Assembly: GCA_011390935.1 (NCBI GenBank)
Contig: JAABRL010000011.1
Location: forward strand, 6,821 to 67,326
Direction of reading: 5' to 3'
Length of the DNA: 60,506 nucleotides
Source of the DNA: Gemmatimonas sp.
GTDB lineage: Bacteria > Gemmatimonadota > Gemmatimonadetes > Gemmatimonadales > Gemmatimonadaceae
Under the pieces are notes generated by a model that did no database searches, was not told the origin of the DNA, and saw only the letters and a program-made list of their open reading frames with translations. Positions 46,018 through 55,209 of the stretch are shown piece after piece. A program made the translations under genes and the position numbers. Position 1 is the stretch's first letter, and each line of letters starts with the position of its first letter.

Positions 46018-48630
46018 TCAAAAACTCCCGCCCAGAAACACCGCATTCGCAAACAGCGCCAGATGCCCACGCCACAAATCCCGGAAGTTCGGATCATGTG
46101 CGAACGCGATCACGCGGCCACTCCCCACGCGCTCGGTCCACAGCGCCGGCGTGCCAGCCAGTCGCGCCGGCGCCTCGGGCCACAGGAACCCGGCCAGCCG
46201 CAGTCGATCTGCCGGTGCATACCGCAGCACCACCTCACCGGGACGCACGTCTCGGGGGGCGCTGAACACACGATTGCCACTTACCGGCACCGCCCACTCC
46301 GTGGTGCGCACACCTGCCAGCAGCGGTGACAGCGTATCGGCCATTGTGCGCACGATCGCCCCGGGATTGTTCACCGGCAGCGCAGGGCCACTATCGCGCA
46401 CCGCCGCCGGACGGAACCGCGACAACCCCGAGCGCTCACTCGCGAGCCACGTGGTGGCGTTCTCGAGCGTGATCAGCACACCGCCTCGGCGCACCCAGCG
46501 CTGCAGCTCGTCCAGTCCGTTCGTACCGAGCGCGCCGTTAATACCGCCCGCGGATGGCATGACCAGCACATCGAACTCCGACAGAATGCCTCCAGCCACG
46601 GCACTCGCACTCACGCCCGCCGCCGGGTAGCCCAGCCGTTCGTCAAACTGGTACCACGCAAAACCGTACGAGTTGCCGTTCACCGGCGCCTCCCCCAACA
46701 GCGCCACGCGTGGCGCGCGCACCGGAATCACGGAGTTGGAGCCCAGGTCCGTCCCTTCATCCACAGCGCCCGTCATCAGTGCGCTCACCCTGGCACCGGT
46801 GGCGTCGATCAGCCGCGACACCGTGCCGTGCAACGTTTCGTCATTGCCCGCGACGCGCGCAATGAAGGCACCCTGCGGGAACTCGCTACCACCCACACGA
46901 AACGCTTTCTGCGCATAGACCACACGCACACCGGCATGGAGCAGCTCGGCAAGCAGGCGAATCGATGCATCGCTGCCGGGCGCGAACGCATAGCCGTGCT
47001 GCGCGATCGCCATCGTCCGCATCATCGGTTCGCGTGGCACCGCCGTGATCGGCTCGCCGCCCGAGACGATGGCACGCGTACCATACGCCGTGACCCGATG
47101 CACCAGCGGCAGCGACCAGGCCGTCACATCATAAAAACGGCTCCCCTGCCCGGTGCGCCGGTTCTCGATCTCCTCGCGAATGAACACCGAGTCGAGTGGT
47201 GAATCGGGCTCCAGCAGGGCCGACGCGAGCATGCCCTGCGGCTGTGCCAGATCAATGACATACGCTCCGCCGCTCACCCGGGCGCGCACACCATTCGCGC
47301 CTGCGTACTTGTCTGCCACGGCGAGTTCAACGGGCGCCGCGCTGTAGCGCACCGCGATCCGGTTGGAGAGCAGCTGCGCCACGAGGGAATCAGCACGGCC
47401 GGCCGCATCACGCTCCAGCACCACCGTGCGCAGCACGCCACGTCCCGGATTGCGCACCGGCACCGAACGCGCCGCCACGTAGTCGCGCACACGTGCCGCA
47501 CGCTGCTCGGCCGTCACCTGCAGCGTGGCGATGCTGGTGGTGTAGTGATTGCGCGCCGCGTCGTGCAACGTGAGCACCGTGCCATCGCGGCGACGCACCG
47601 ATCCCGGTCCGCTCGACGCCTGCTCGTACGTCATGCCAATGGAGCCCTGCAGAATCGGCCACGAAATACCATAGCCGGGCCAGAACTCGTCGTACCCCTC
47701 GCGCCGGAAGTACGGCAGCCCCTGCGCATCGAACGCCGCCGCATTGCCGGCCGCGTAGCGATCCCACCAATCAATGATCTGCGGTGCCACGTTCTTGTTC
47801 ACCGGCTCCATGGGCGGCGAAAAGAAGTACGTGCTGTTGGAGCCCATCTCGTGCAGATCGACCGCTACATGTGGCCACCACTCGAAGAACGCCGAGAGGC
47901 GTGCACGCGTCTCGGGATGCGACTGGATGAACCAGTCACGATTGAGATCGAAGTGATAGTGGCTCGTGCGTGCGCCGGGCCACGAGCCGCTATGAGCCAT
48001 CGTCCCCGGCGTACTCGGCACCCCCCAGCGGCTGCGTGCACGCATGACATCCTGCGCATGCCGCTCGTGCCCGTCCGGATTCTGAATGGGATCGATCAAC
48101 GTGACGACGCTATCGAGCAGCATCCGCGTGCGCGCATCGGTGCCCGCCGCGAGCTGGTAGGCGGTGGCCAGCGACGCCTCGGTACCGGAGGCTTCATTGC
48201 CGTGTACCGTGTAGCCCAGCCACGCGATGCTCGGCATACGCGCCACGATCGCGTCAAGCTCGGCGCTCGGCGTGCGATCCGGAGTCGCGGCCGCCTGCGC
48301 ATCGCGCTTGATCGCATCGAGCCGCTGCAGATTGGCGGGGCTCGTGACGGTGAGCAGCAGCACCTCGCGCCCTTCGTAAGTGTGGCCGAGGGTATCGAGG
48401 CGCACGCGATCGCTCGTGCGTGCCAGCGCCTCGAAATACTGGTGCACCTTGTGATGCGGCGTGAAGCGCGCCCCCGCGTCGTAGCCCAGCACCGACTGTG
48501 GCGTCGGCACGCGGGGATCGAAGGTGCCCGTGGGATTGAACGCGTGCTGCGCCGACAGGGGCAGCGCGAGGGCGAGCGTGGAGGCGAGCCCAAGGCAGCG
48601 CGCAACAGGCGGACAGAATCGAAGCGACAT
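46018..48630 (-). CDS. Secreted M14 family zinc carboxypeptidase
   Basis: 870 aa from the ATG at 48630, where a Sec signal begins (cleavage near LSAQ). The M14 domain occupies roughly residues 55-400: zinc ligands His143 and Glu146 (TVHGNEASGTE) and a third His in WPHVAVDLHEM. The ~450 C-terminal residues include a glutamine-amidotransferase-like/ThuA-like segment (YFDVLVMPSAGGINGALG-like region, LITLENATTW). Large M14 proteins of this plan are common in Gemmatimonadota and Bacteroidota. Substrates are extracellular peptides. Confidence 0.9.
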   Translation of the reverse strand: MSLRFCPPVARCLGLASTLALALPLSAQHAFNPTGTFDPRVPTPQSVLGYDAGARFTPHHKVHQYFEALARTSDRVRLDTLGHTYEGREVLLLTVTSPANLQRLDAIKRDAQAAATPDRTPSAELDAIVARMPSIAWLGYTVHGNEASGTEASLATAYQLAAGTDARTRMLLDSVVTLIDPIQNPDGHERHAQDVMRARSRWGVPSTPGTMAHSGSWPGARTSHYHFDLNRDWFIQSHPETRARLSAFFEWWPHVAVDLHEMGSNSTYFFSPPMEPVNKNVAPQIIDWWDRYAAGNAAAFDAQGLPYFRREGYDEFWPGYGISWPILQGSIGMTYEQASSGPGSVRRRDGTVLTLHDAARNHYTTSIATLQVTAEQRAARVRDYVAARSVPVRNPGRGVLRTVVLERDAAGRADSLVAQLLSNRIAVRYSAAPVELAVADKYAGANGVRARVSGGAYVIDLAQPQGMLASALLEPDSPLDSVFIREEIENRRTGQGSRFYDVTAWSLPLVHRVTAYGTRAIVSGGEPITAVPREPMMRTMAIAQHGYAFAPGSDASIRLLAELLHAGVRVVYAQKAFRVGGSEFPQGAFIARVAGNDETLHGTVSRLIDATGARVSALMTGAVDEGTDLGSNSVIPVRAPRVALLGEAPVNGNSYGFAWYQFDERLGYPAAGVSASAVAGGILSEFDVLVMPSAGGINGALGTNGLDELQRWVRRGGVLITLENATTWLASERSGLSRFRPAAVRDSGPALPVNNPGAIVRTMADTLSPLLAGVRTTEWAVPVSGNRVFSAPRDVRPGEVVLRYAPADRLRLAGFLWPEAPARLAGTPALWTERVGSGRVIAFAHDPNFRDLWRGHLALFANAVFLGGSF

Positions 48631-48713
48631 GAGACGGGGCGTGGAAGGAACGAAGGCGAACCCCCACACCATATCATCTGCTCGACGCCCGTGCCATGCG
48701 GCAGCGGCGTGCG

Positions 48714-48989
48714 CTACCGCTCGGGACGCTCGTCGCGCACCTTGGGTCGCTCACTGAGCAGCTTCGTGGTGAACCGCTGCCCCTCCGCCAACCGCTCGAC
48801 CTCCAGCTGCGTGGCTTCCGTGATCTGCTCAATGCGTTCCAACCGTGCACCCAGATCCGACGGCAGCTGTGACGGCGGGTCGTCGAGCCGCGCCGTGAGG
48901 CGTCGCGCCACGGCGCGTGCCAGCGGCAGCCCGATCACCATGATCGTCACCGAGGTCATGATGATGAAGAGATCGCCGTCGATATTCAT
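48714..48989 (-). CDS. Small membrane protein with a coiled-coil tail
   Basis: 91 aa from the ATG at 48989, overlapping the upstream GNAT stop (TGATG). One N-terminal membrane helix (LFIIMTSVTIMVIGLPLARAVA), then a helical segment with heptad-like spacing (LGARLERIEQITEATQLEVERLAEGQRFTTKLL). No family recognised; such proteins often bind partners via the coiled coil. Confidence 0.65.
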   Translation of the reverse strand: MNIDGDLFIIMTSVTIMVIGLPLARAVARRLTARLDDPPSQLPSDLGARLERIEQITEATQLEVERLAEGQRFTTKLLSERPKVRDERPER

Positions 48990-49498
48990 CAGAGACGCCT
49001 CGAGAAGAGGAACTTGCGACTGATCGACAGCTCCGACCGCGAGATCGCCGCGTAGCGCGCGATCTTCTCCGGATAGCGATCGAGCGACGACTGCACGAAA
49101 CCCATGTGCAGGAACAGCTGATCGGCCAGCGACACGGAGAAGAGCTCGGGAAAGCCGCGCTTGCGCGCCAACGCCGCGGCCGCTTCGATGAGCAGCTTGC
49201 CGAGCCCGCGGTGCTGCGCTTTGGGGAGCACAGCCAGCGAGACCAGCTCCACGAGACTCGGGGAGTACTCGTCGAGCGCCACGCACCCCAGCACGGATCC
49301 ATCGGCCGCCCGGATGATGCAGTAGCTGTCGACATGGTTCGCCACGAACGCCTCGCTGCGCGGCAGCGTGAGTCCGTCGGGGGCGAACAGGTTGTTCAGG
49401 GCGCTGATTTCCGGCACATCGCGCAAGGAGGCTCGCTCGACGGGCAGGGCGATCACCGGCGCCCCATGGACCGCCAACGGCGGCGCCTCAGCGTGCAT
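48989..49498 (-). CDS. GNAT family N-acetyltransferase, ArgA-like short form
   Basis: 169 aa from the ATG at 49498. Acetyl-CoA-binding motif A is VSLAVLPKAQHRGLGKLLIEAAAALARKRGF. Segments IRAADGSVLGCVALDEYSPSLVELVSLAV and LADQLFLHMGFV resemble short N-acetylglutamate synthases, so a role in arginine synthesis is possible but not proven. It lies between the DUF411 and small membrane protein genes on the same strand. Confidence 0.85.
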   Translation of the reverse strand: MHAEAPPLAVHGAPVIALPVERASLRDVPEISALNNLFAPDGLTLPRSEAFVANHVDSYCIIRAADGSVLGCVALDEYSPSLVELVSLAVLPKAQHRGLGKLLIEAAAALARKRGFPELFSVSLADQLFLHMGFVQSSLDRYPEKIARYAAISRSELSISRKFLFSRRL

Positions 49499-49514
49499 GA
49501 AAACCGACGGAGCG

Positions 49515-50039
49515 TCAGCGCGTGGCGAAGACGCGGGTGGTGCCCGCCTTGTCGAACAGCAGCACCTGATACCGCTCGGGGGTCCCGCCTTCCATCCCCG
49601 GCGAGCCGATCGGCATGCCCGGCACGGCAAGGCCGCGCGCCGCCGGCTTGTCGCGCAACAGCTTCTGGATGAGGTCGGCGGGCACATGACCCTCGACCAG
49701 ATAGCCACCGATCTGCGCCGTGTGGCACGACTCGAGCGCCCGCGGAATTCCGAAGGACGCCTTGACCTCCGTGAGATCGGGGAGATCACGCACGGTGCAG
49801 GTGAAACCCGCTTTCTGCACGTGCTCGATCCACGCCGTACAACAGCCGCAGGTGGGCGACTTGTACACCGTCATGGCGCGCGGCTGGTCGTCACGTACCG
49901 CCGCCGCGAGCGACGCGCCAGCCAACGGCGCGACCACGATGGCGCCCAGCGCCACGCCGGCACGCGCCAACCACGTCCGACGCGTGAGCGGGCGTGACGC
50001 GTCCTCCTGAGCGAACAACGGATTGGTCGAGCGCGACAT
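49515..50039 (-). CDS. DUF411 metal-binding protein with Tat signal
   Basis: 174 aa from the ATG at 50039 with GAGGAGA upstream. Twin-arginine signal TRRTWLARAGVALGAIVVAPLAGA. The DUF411 domain has MTVYKSPTCGCCTAWIEHV with Cys64/Cys66/Cys67 as the probable copper site, then GYLVEGHVPADLIQKLLRDKP and GLAVPGMPIGSPGME. DUF411 genes accompany copper resistance and oxidase genes. It is divergent from the chemoreceptor that precedes the cbb3 operon. Confidence 0.9.
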   Translation of the reverse strand: MSRSTNPLFAQEDASRPLTRRTWLARAGVALGAIVVAPLAGASLAAAVRDDQPRAMTVYKSPTCGCCTAWIEHVQKAGFTCTVRDLPDLTEVKASFGIPRALESCHTAQIGGYLVEGHVPADLIQKLLRDKPAARGLAVPGMPIGSPGMEGGTPERYQVLLFDKAGTTRVFATR

Positions 50040-50289
50040 GGCATCTCCTCGAGCGAGCGAATGATCCAACATTGAAATGTAACGACCATGGGGCACGGCG
50101 CACACTCCACGGCCGCGCGCAGGTAACGGTTTGTGGACGAACCGAGCGCCACACGCCGCTCGGATTCAAGGCTCCCCGTTCAGCCGCCGACACTCGACCC
50201 TGTGCGGCGACTCGAACGACGTCGTTCGATGCGCCCGCCGACTCTATGGTCGGCGTCTCCTGTGCTTCCCTCGCTTGAGCAAGACCGTC

Positions 50290-52059
50290 ATGTCCTCCAC
50301 TGCGGGCTCCCCGTCGTTCCTCACCGTCAGTCGGCAGCAGGCCGACCGACTGCTCAGCATCGTGCTGCTGCTGCACATTCCCGTGGCCATCGCGATGGCC
50401 GCGTGGCATCAGACGTGGATGACGGCCGTGCTGGTCGCCCTCCCTGCTGGTGGCATCCCGTACTACCTCAGCCGCACGCAGCCGGGCGCGCCGCTCACCC
50501 GGCACGCCATGGGCGCCGGCTTCATGATCTTCTCCGCGCTCTTCATTCACCAGTCGCAGGGTGTGATCGAGCTGCACTTCCACATCTTCGCGTCGCTCGC
50601 GTTCCTGCTGGCCTACCGGGACTGGACGGTACCGCTGTCGTCGGCCGCGCTCATCGCTGTGCACCACGCGCTGTTCCATGTGCTGCAACACAAGGGATTC
50701 CCCGTCTTCGTGCTCAATCACAACGGCGGATTTCACTGGGTGGGTGTGCACGCGGCGTTCGTGATCTTCGAGACGGCGGTGCTCATTTTCCTCTCCCGCC
50801 AGCTGGCGGAGGAGGCGGAGCGCACGCAGTCGGTGTTCGAGTGCGCCGAAGCGCTGGCGGTTGGCGATCTTTCGCACTCACCTGAAGGCGATGGCGTGGC
50901 AGCGGCGATGCGGCGTGTGCTCGCGGCCGTATCGAAGGTCACCGAGCAGGCCCACGAACTGGCCAGCGCCGTTCGGGAGCAGCGCGCTGCCCGGACGACC
51001 GCGGACGCCTCGCTCGCGGGCTCCTTCCGCGAGATTTGCGCCTCCATGACCGAGGCGGGCGGTACCGTGGACCGACTGCGCGACGAAAACGCGAAGGCCA
51101 CCGCCATCACGCACGGCTTCCTCGGCACCCTGGGCGAGGCGATCTCCGGACTGCAGCAGAACGATCTCACCGTCTCGGTCGATCAGGGATTCGGCGCCGA
51201 GCACGACGCCACCGGGCGCGCCCTCAACGACGCGTTGGCGTCGCTGCGTGACACCATGCGCGGCCTGCAGCAGGCAGCGGACAACGTCGATGCCGCAGCC
51301 GGAGACATCGCTCAGGGGTCGGAAGTGGTGGCCCGTGCGACCGCGGGTCAGGCCGCCGCGTTCGAAGAAGTCTCCGCCTCGCTTGAATCGTTGACGGCCT
51401 CCAGCCGAGACGCCGCCACGGCAGCGCGCGAGGCGCGCGCGGCCAGCTCCGATGCGCAGGCCCGAGCGCAGGAGGGTGCCGCCAGCGTCTCCCAGCTGCT
51501 TGGTGCGATGGAGACCATGCGCACCGGCGCCTCGGCCACCGCCAAGATCGTGAAGACGATCGATGAAATCGCCTTCCAGACGAACTTGCTGGCGCTCAAT
51601 GCCGCCGTGGAGGCGGCGCGGGCCGGTGACGCGGGCCGCGGCTTCGCGGTGGTGGCGGAAGAGGTGCGTGCCTTGGCGATTCGATCCGCCGATGCGGCGC
51701 GCACCACCGCCGGGCTGATCGACGACACCGTGCGCAGCGTGGAAGAGAGCGCCAAGGTATCGGGCACGGTGGGGCAGCGCCTGAACGAACTCCGCAAGGA
51801 GATCGAGTCGGTCGCCGCGCTGGTGGAGCGCATGGCCAGCTCGGCCGGTAATCAGCAGGACGGCATCGAGCAGATTCGCGCGGCCGTGGACTCCCTCAAT
51901 GGCAGCGTGCAGGATCTGGCCGCATCCGCCGAGGAGTCGGCGAGTGCCTCGCAGGAGCTGAGCGCGCAGGCCGCGTCCCAGCGCGAGCTCGTTGGCCGAT
52001 TCCGTATGGACGGGAGTGTCCGATCATTCCGGGATCAGGAATTCGAGCCAGTATTCTAG
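50290..52059 (+). CDS. Methyl-accepting chemotaxis protein with six-helix His-rich membrane sensor
   Basis: 589 aa from the ATG at 50290. Residues 20-180 form about six membrane helices without a periplasmic domain and contain conserved-looking histidines (LHFHIFASLAFLLAYRDW, AVHHALFHVLQHKG). A HAMP-like stretch leads to a signalling domain whose hairpin tip IDEIAFQTNLLALNAAVEAARAGDAGRGFAVVAEEVRALA (from residue 424) is canonical. No C-terminal pentapeptide tether. It lies 160 bp upstream of the cbb3 oxidase on the same strand, so an oxygen, redox or energy-taxis role is plausible (inference). Confidence 0.9.
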   Translation: MSSTAGSPSFLTVSRQQADRLLSIVLLLHIPVAIAMAAWHQTWMTAVLVALPAGGIPYYLSRTQPGAPLTRHAMGAGFMIFSALFIHQSQGVIELHFHIFASLAFLLAYRDWTVPLSSAALIAVHHALFHVLQHKGFPVFVLNHNGGFHWVGVHAAFVIFETAVLIFLSRQLAEEAERTQSVFECAEALAVGDLSHSPEGDGVAAAMRRVLAAVSKVTEQAHELASAVREQRAARTTADASLAGSFREICASMTEAGGTVDRLRDENAKATAITHGFLGTLGEAISGLQQNDLTVSVDQGFGAEHDATGRALNDALASLRDTMRGLQQAADNVDAAAGDIAQGSEVVARATAGQAAAFEEVSASLESLTASSRDAATAAREARAASSDAQARAQEGAASVSQLLGAMETMRTGASATAKIVKTIDEIAFQTNLLALNAAVEAARAGDAGRGFAVVAEEVRALAIRSADAARTTAGLIDDTVRSVEESAKVSGTVGQRLNELRKEIESVAALVERMASSAGNQQDGIEQIRAAVDSLNGSVQDLAASAEESASASQELSAQAASQRELVGRFRMDGSVRSFRDQEFEPVF

Positions 52060-52075
52060 AAGGGGTAGGGTTTTT

Positions 52076-52196
52076 CCCGACGGAGACGTCGGGCGCAAGC
52101 GCCACAGTCGTCGGGGACTACAGGATGGGCGGCTGGTGGTCCCGCGACGAGCCTTCCCAGTGTCAGCGCCCCCCGCACACGGCGGGGGGCCGACAC
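52076..52196 (+). promoter_or_regulatory. Three tandem hairpins in the leader of the cbb3 oxidase operon
   Basis: H1: CCCGACG-GAGA-CGTCGGG (52076-52093), 7 bp with a GNRA tetraloop. H2: CGTCGGGGACTAC (52109-52121) with GTGGTCCC-G-CGACG (52136-52149), 13 pairs with one U-G and one bulged G, 14-nt loop. H3: GCCCCCCGC/GCGGGGGGC (52168-52190) extended by GTGTC/GACAC (52160-52196). They fill the 159-nt gap before ccoNO. H1 could end the chemoreceptor transcript, but none is followed by a T run. No known riboswitch class was recognised. Confidence 0.6.
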
Positions 52197-52218
52197 CTGG
52201 ATCCTGAGGCTCGACACC

Positions 52219-54447
52219 ATGAGTTCTGCCGTCCTCCCGATGGAGGGAGCCGCCGCGTCGCCGCGGCTCGAGTCGTTCAGTTACGACGACGTGATCGTAC
52301 GCAAGTTCCTGTGGGCCACCTTCATTTGGGGGCTGGTCGGCATGCTCGTGGGGCTCATCGTGGCCCTGCAGCTCGCGAACCCGATCTTCAACACCTCGCT
52401 CGAGTGGTTGTCGTTCGGTCGCCTCCGACCGCTGCATACGAACGCGGTAATCTTCGCGTTCGCCGGCAACGCCTTCTTCTGCGGCGCCTATTACTCGACC
52501 CAACGCTTGCTCAAGGCCCGGATGTTCTCCGACGCGTTGAGCAAGTTTCATTTTTGGGGGTGGCAGGCGATCATCGTGTCGGCCGCGATCACGCTGCCGC
52601 TCGGCTTCACGCAAGCGAAGGAATACGCCGAACTCGAATGGCCGATCGACATTGCGATCGCCGTGGTGTGGGTCGCGTTTGCGATCAACTTCGTGGGCAC
52701 CATGATCAAGCGCCGCGAGCGCCATCTGTACGTGGCGCTCTGGTTCTACATCGCGTCGATCGTGACGGTCGCGATTCTGCACATCTTCAACAACCTCTCC
52801 ATGCCGGCGGGGCTGTTCAAGAGCTACAGCATCTACGCGGGCGTGCAGGACGCCTTCATGCAGTGGTGGTACGGGCACAACGCGGTGGCGTTCTTCCTCA
52901 CGACGCCGTTCCTCGGGCTCATGTACTACTTCATGCCCAAGGCCGCCGAAGGACCGGTGTTTTCGTACAAGCTGTCGATCCTGCACTTCTGGTCGCTGGT
53001 GTTCCTGTACATCTGGGCCGGTCCGCACCATCTGCACTATACGGCACTGCCTGAGTGGGCCTCGACCGTGGGCATGCTCTTCTCGGTGATGCTGTGGGCG
53101 CCGAGCTGGGGCGGCATGATCAACGGCCTGCTCACGCTGCGCGGGGCGTGGCACAAGGTCTCCGAGGACCCGATCCTCAAGTTCTTCGTGCTCGCCGTGA
53201 CCGCGTACGGCATGAGCACCTTCGAGGGCCCGCTGCTCTCGATCAAGAGCGTGAACGCGCTCGCGCACTACACCGACTGGATCATCGCCCACGTACACAC
53301 GGGCGCGCTGGGCTGGAACGGGTTCCTCACGTTCGGCATGGTGTACTGGCTGCTGCCGCGTCTCTTCCAGACGCCGGTGTACAGCAAGAAGCTCATGGAG
53401 CTGCACTTCTGGATCGCGTCGTTCGGCATTCTGCTGTACGTGGTGGCGATCTACAGCGCCGGCGTCACACAGGGGCTGATGTGGCGTGCGTTCGACACGA
53501 CAGGCCGCCTGGCGTACCCCGACTTCGTGGAAACCGTCGTGCGCCTGCTGCCGATGTACTGGCTGCGCGTGGCCGGTGGATCGCTCTACATCGTGGGCAT
53601 GCTGCTGTTCGGCTGGAACATCTTCATGACGTGGAAGCGTCGTCCGGCCAAGTACGAAGTGCCGGTGATCACCGCGCCGGCGCTGGCGAAGAAGTACGTG
53701 CCGGCTCCGGCACACGGCGCCCCGGTCCCGGCCGGACTGTGGGCGCGCTTCGCGGCCGCCGGCTGGCACCGCACCTGGGAACGCATGCCGATCACGTTCA
53801 CCGTGCTTACCACCGTGGCCGTCGTCGTCGCCTCGCTGTTCGAGATCATTCCCACGTTCCTCATCAAGTCGAACGTGCCCACGATCGCCACGGTGAAGCC
53901 GTACACGCCGCTTGAACTCGCCGGTCGCGACATCTACATCGCCGAAGGGTGCTTCAACTGCCACTCGCAGATGATCCGCCCGTTCCGGCACGAGACCGAA
54001 CGGTTCGGCGAGTACTCCAAGCCGGGCGAGAGTGTGTATGAACATCCGTTCCTCTGGGGCTCACGCCGCATCGGACCGGACCTGGCGCGCATCGGTGGCA
54101 AGTACCCGCACCTGTGGCACGTGCGGCACTTCAACGAGCCCACGTCCATGACGGCCCGCTCGATCATGCCGGCGTACCCGCACTTCCTCACCAAGACGCT
54201 CGACTTCGAGCAGATCCAGTCGCGTGTGGACGCGATGGCGATGATCGGGGTACCGTATGGTGACGCGGTGCGCGGTCAGGCACCGGCCATGGCGCGGGCA
54301 CAGGCGGAGGAGATTGCCGCCGAGATCGAGAAGCAGGGTGGACCCGCCGGGCTGGCGGACAAGCAGATCACGGCCATGGTGGCCTACATGCAGCGTCTGG
54401 GCATGGACCTGCGCGCGCAGCCCACCACAGTGGGGGTGGCCAAGTGA
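52219..54447 (+). CDS. ccoN: cbb3-type cytochrome c oxidase, fused subunits I and II (CcoNO)
   Basis: 742 aa. Residues 1-~480 are CcoN with 12 membrane helices and haem/CuB histidines (LRPLHTNAVIFAF, WWYGHNAVAFF, GPHHLHYTALPEW, HYTDWIIAHVHTGALGWNG). After about 530 a membrane anchor leads to CcoO, a monohaem cytochrome c with CFNCH at 578-582 and axial Met in RSIMPAYPHF. It reduces oxygen to water with high affinity and pumps protons. The N-O fusion occurs in several phyla. A TGAGG lies 9 nt before the ATG. Confidence 0.95.
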   Translation: MSSAVLPMEGAAASPRLESFSYDDVIVRKFLWATFIWGLVGMLVGLIVALQLANPIFNTSLEWLSFGRLRPLHTNAVIFAFAGNAFFCGAYYSTQRLLKARMFSDALSKFHFWGWQAIIVSAAITLPLGFTQAKEYAELEWPIDIAIAVVWVAFAINFVGTMIKRRERHLYVALWFYIASIVTVAILHIFNNLSMPAGLFKSYSIYAGVQDAFMQWWYGHNAVAFFLTTPFLGLMYYFMPKAAEGPVFSYKLSILHFWSLVFLYIWAGPHHLHYTALPEWASTVGMLFSVMLWAPSWGGMINGLLTLRGAWHKVSEDPILKFFVLAVTAYGMSTFEGPLLSIKSVNALAHYTDWIIAHVHTGALGWNGFLTFGMVYWLLPRLFQTPVYSKKLMELHFWIASFGILLYVVAIYSAGVTQGLMWRAFDTTGRLAYPDFVETVVRLLPMYWLRVAGGSLYIVGMLLFGWNIFMTWKRRPAKYEVPVITAPALAKKYVPAPAHGAPVPAGLWARFAAAGWHRTWERMPITFTVLTTVAVVVASLFEIIPTFLIKSNVPTIATVKPYTPLELAGRDIYIAEGCFNCHSQMIRPFRHETERFGEYSKPGESVYEHPFLWGSRRIGPDLARIGGKYPHLWHVRHFNEPTSMTARSIMPAYPHFLTKTLDFEQIQSRVDAMAMIGVPYGDAVRGQAPAMARAQAEEIAAEIEKQGGPAGLADKQITAMVAYMQRLGMDLRAQPTTVGVAK

Positions 54448-54650
54448 AGCTCTCCGACATCATGGGATTCGCGAACCTCGCGATCTACGCCGAAGTGGCG
54501 ATGGTGCTCTTCCTGCTCGTCTTCGTAGCGATCGCCGTACGGCTCTGGCTGCCGGGAAGCCAGCAGGATCTGCAGGAAGCCGCCCGGCTCCCGCTCGACG
54601 ACGACCCCACACCCGCGGCGACGCCGCGCGGGAGCACGCATGGCCGATGA
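54444..54650 (+). CDS. ccoQ: cbb3 oxidase small subunit CcoQ-like
   Basis: 68 aa from a GTG at 54444 that overlaps the ccoNO stop (GTGA). One membrane helix (FANLAIYAEVAMVLFLLVFVAIAVRL) and a short acidic/proline tail, the CcoQ layout. It stabilises the oxidase complex. Assignment rests on size, topology and operon position. Confidence 0.82.
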   Translation: MKLSDIMGFANLAIYAEVAMVLFLLVFVAIAVRLWLPGSQQDLQEAARLPLDDDPTPAATPRGSTHGR

Positions 54651-55209
54651 AAAGGACCCCCGGTTCGATCGTCTGCTCGACCACGAGTACGACGGCATTA
54701 CCGAGTACGACAACCCGATGCCCCGCTGGTGGCTGCTCACGTTCGCGGGCACGGTGATCTTTTCCGTGATCTACCTGTTCGACGTGGGACCGATCGGCAA
54801 CGGCAAGGGGCGCATCGCGGATTACGAGGCCGAAGTGGCGGCGGCTGCCGCGCTGCAGCCGGAGACGCCGAGCATGATCGATCCGTCGCAGCTGTTGGCG
54901 ATGGCATCCGATGCGTCGGTGACGAGCGCAGGACAGCAGGTCTATGCCTCGTACTGCGCGGCGTGTCACGGTCCGGACGGCGGTGGTCTCATCGGACCAA
55001 ACCTCGCCGACGGCTTCTGGATTCACGGCGGATCGCCCGAGGCGGTGTACAAGACGATCGCCGAAGGCGTGCTGGCCAAGGGCATGCCGCCGTGGGAGAA
55101 GTCGCTCAAGCCCGACCAGATGAACTCCGTCACCGCGTATGTCCTGTCGCTCGCGGGCACCTCGCCCACGAACCCGAAGGCCCCAGAGGGTGATCCGTAC
55201 ACGCCGTGA
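54640..55209 (+). CDS. ccoP: cbb3 oxidase subunit III CcoP, single-haem form
   Basis: 189 aa. N-terminal CcoP pattern (DGITEYDNPMPRWWLLTFAGTVIFSVIYL) with one membrane helix, then a single cytochrome c domain with CAACH (106-110) and a likely axial Met in AKGMPPWE. Canonical CcoP has two haem-binding domains; only one is encoded here. Passes electrons to CcoO/CcoN. Overlaps ccoQ by 11 nt and ccoG by 4 nt. Confidence 0.92.
   Translation: MADEKDPRFDRLLDHEYDGITEYDNPMPRWWLLTFAGTVIFSVIYLFDVGPIGNGKGRIADYEAEVAAAAALQPETPSMIDPSQLLAMASDASVTSAGQQVYASYCAACHGPDGGGLIGPNLADGFWIHGGSPEAVYKTIAEGVLAKGMPPWEKSLKPDQMNSVTAYVLSLAGTSPTNPKAPEGDPYTP

Noticed and set aside
52076..52149. Possible c-di-GMP-I (GEMM) riboswitch: a GNRA-capped hairpin followed by CGCAAGCGCC
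   Set aside because: The conserved GCAAAC segment and the usual tetraloop-receptor sequence are absent, and the second helix does not have the GEMM layout.
54640..55209. Truncated or broken CcoP
   Set aside because: The frame is complete with proper N-terminal CcoP pattern, stop and overlaps at both ends, so it is better read as a natural single-haem form.
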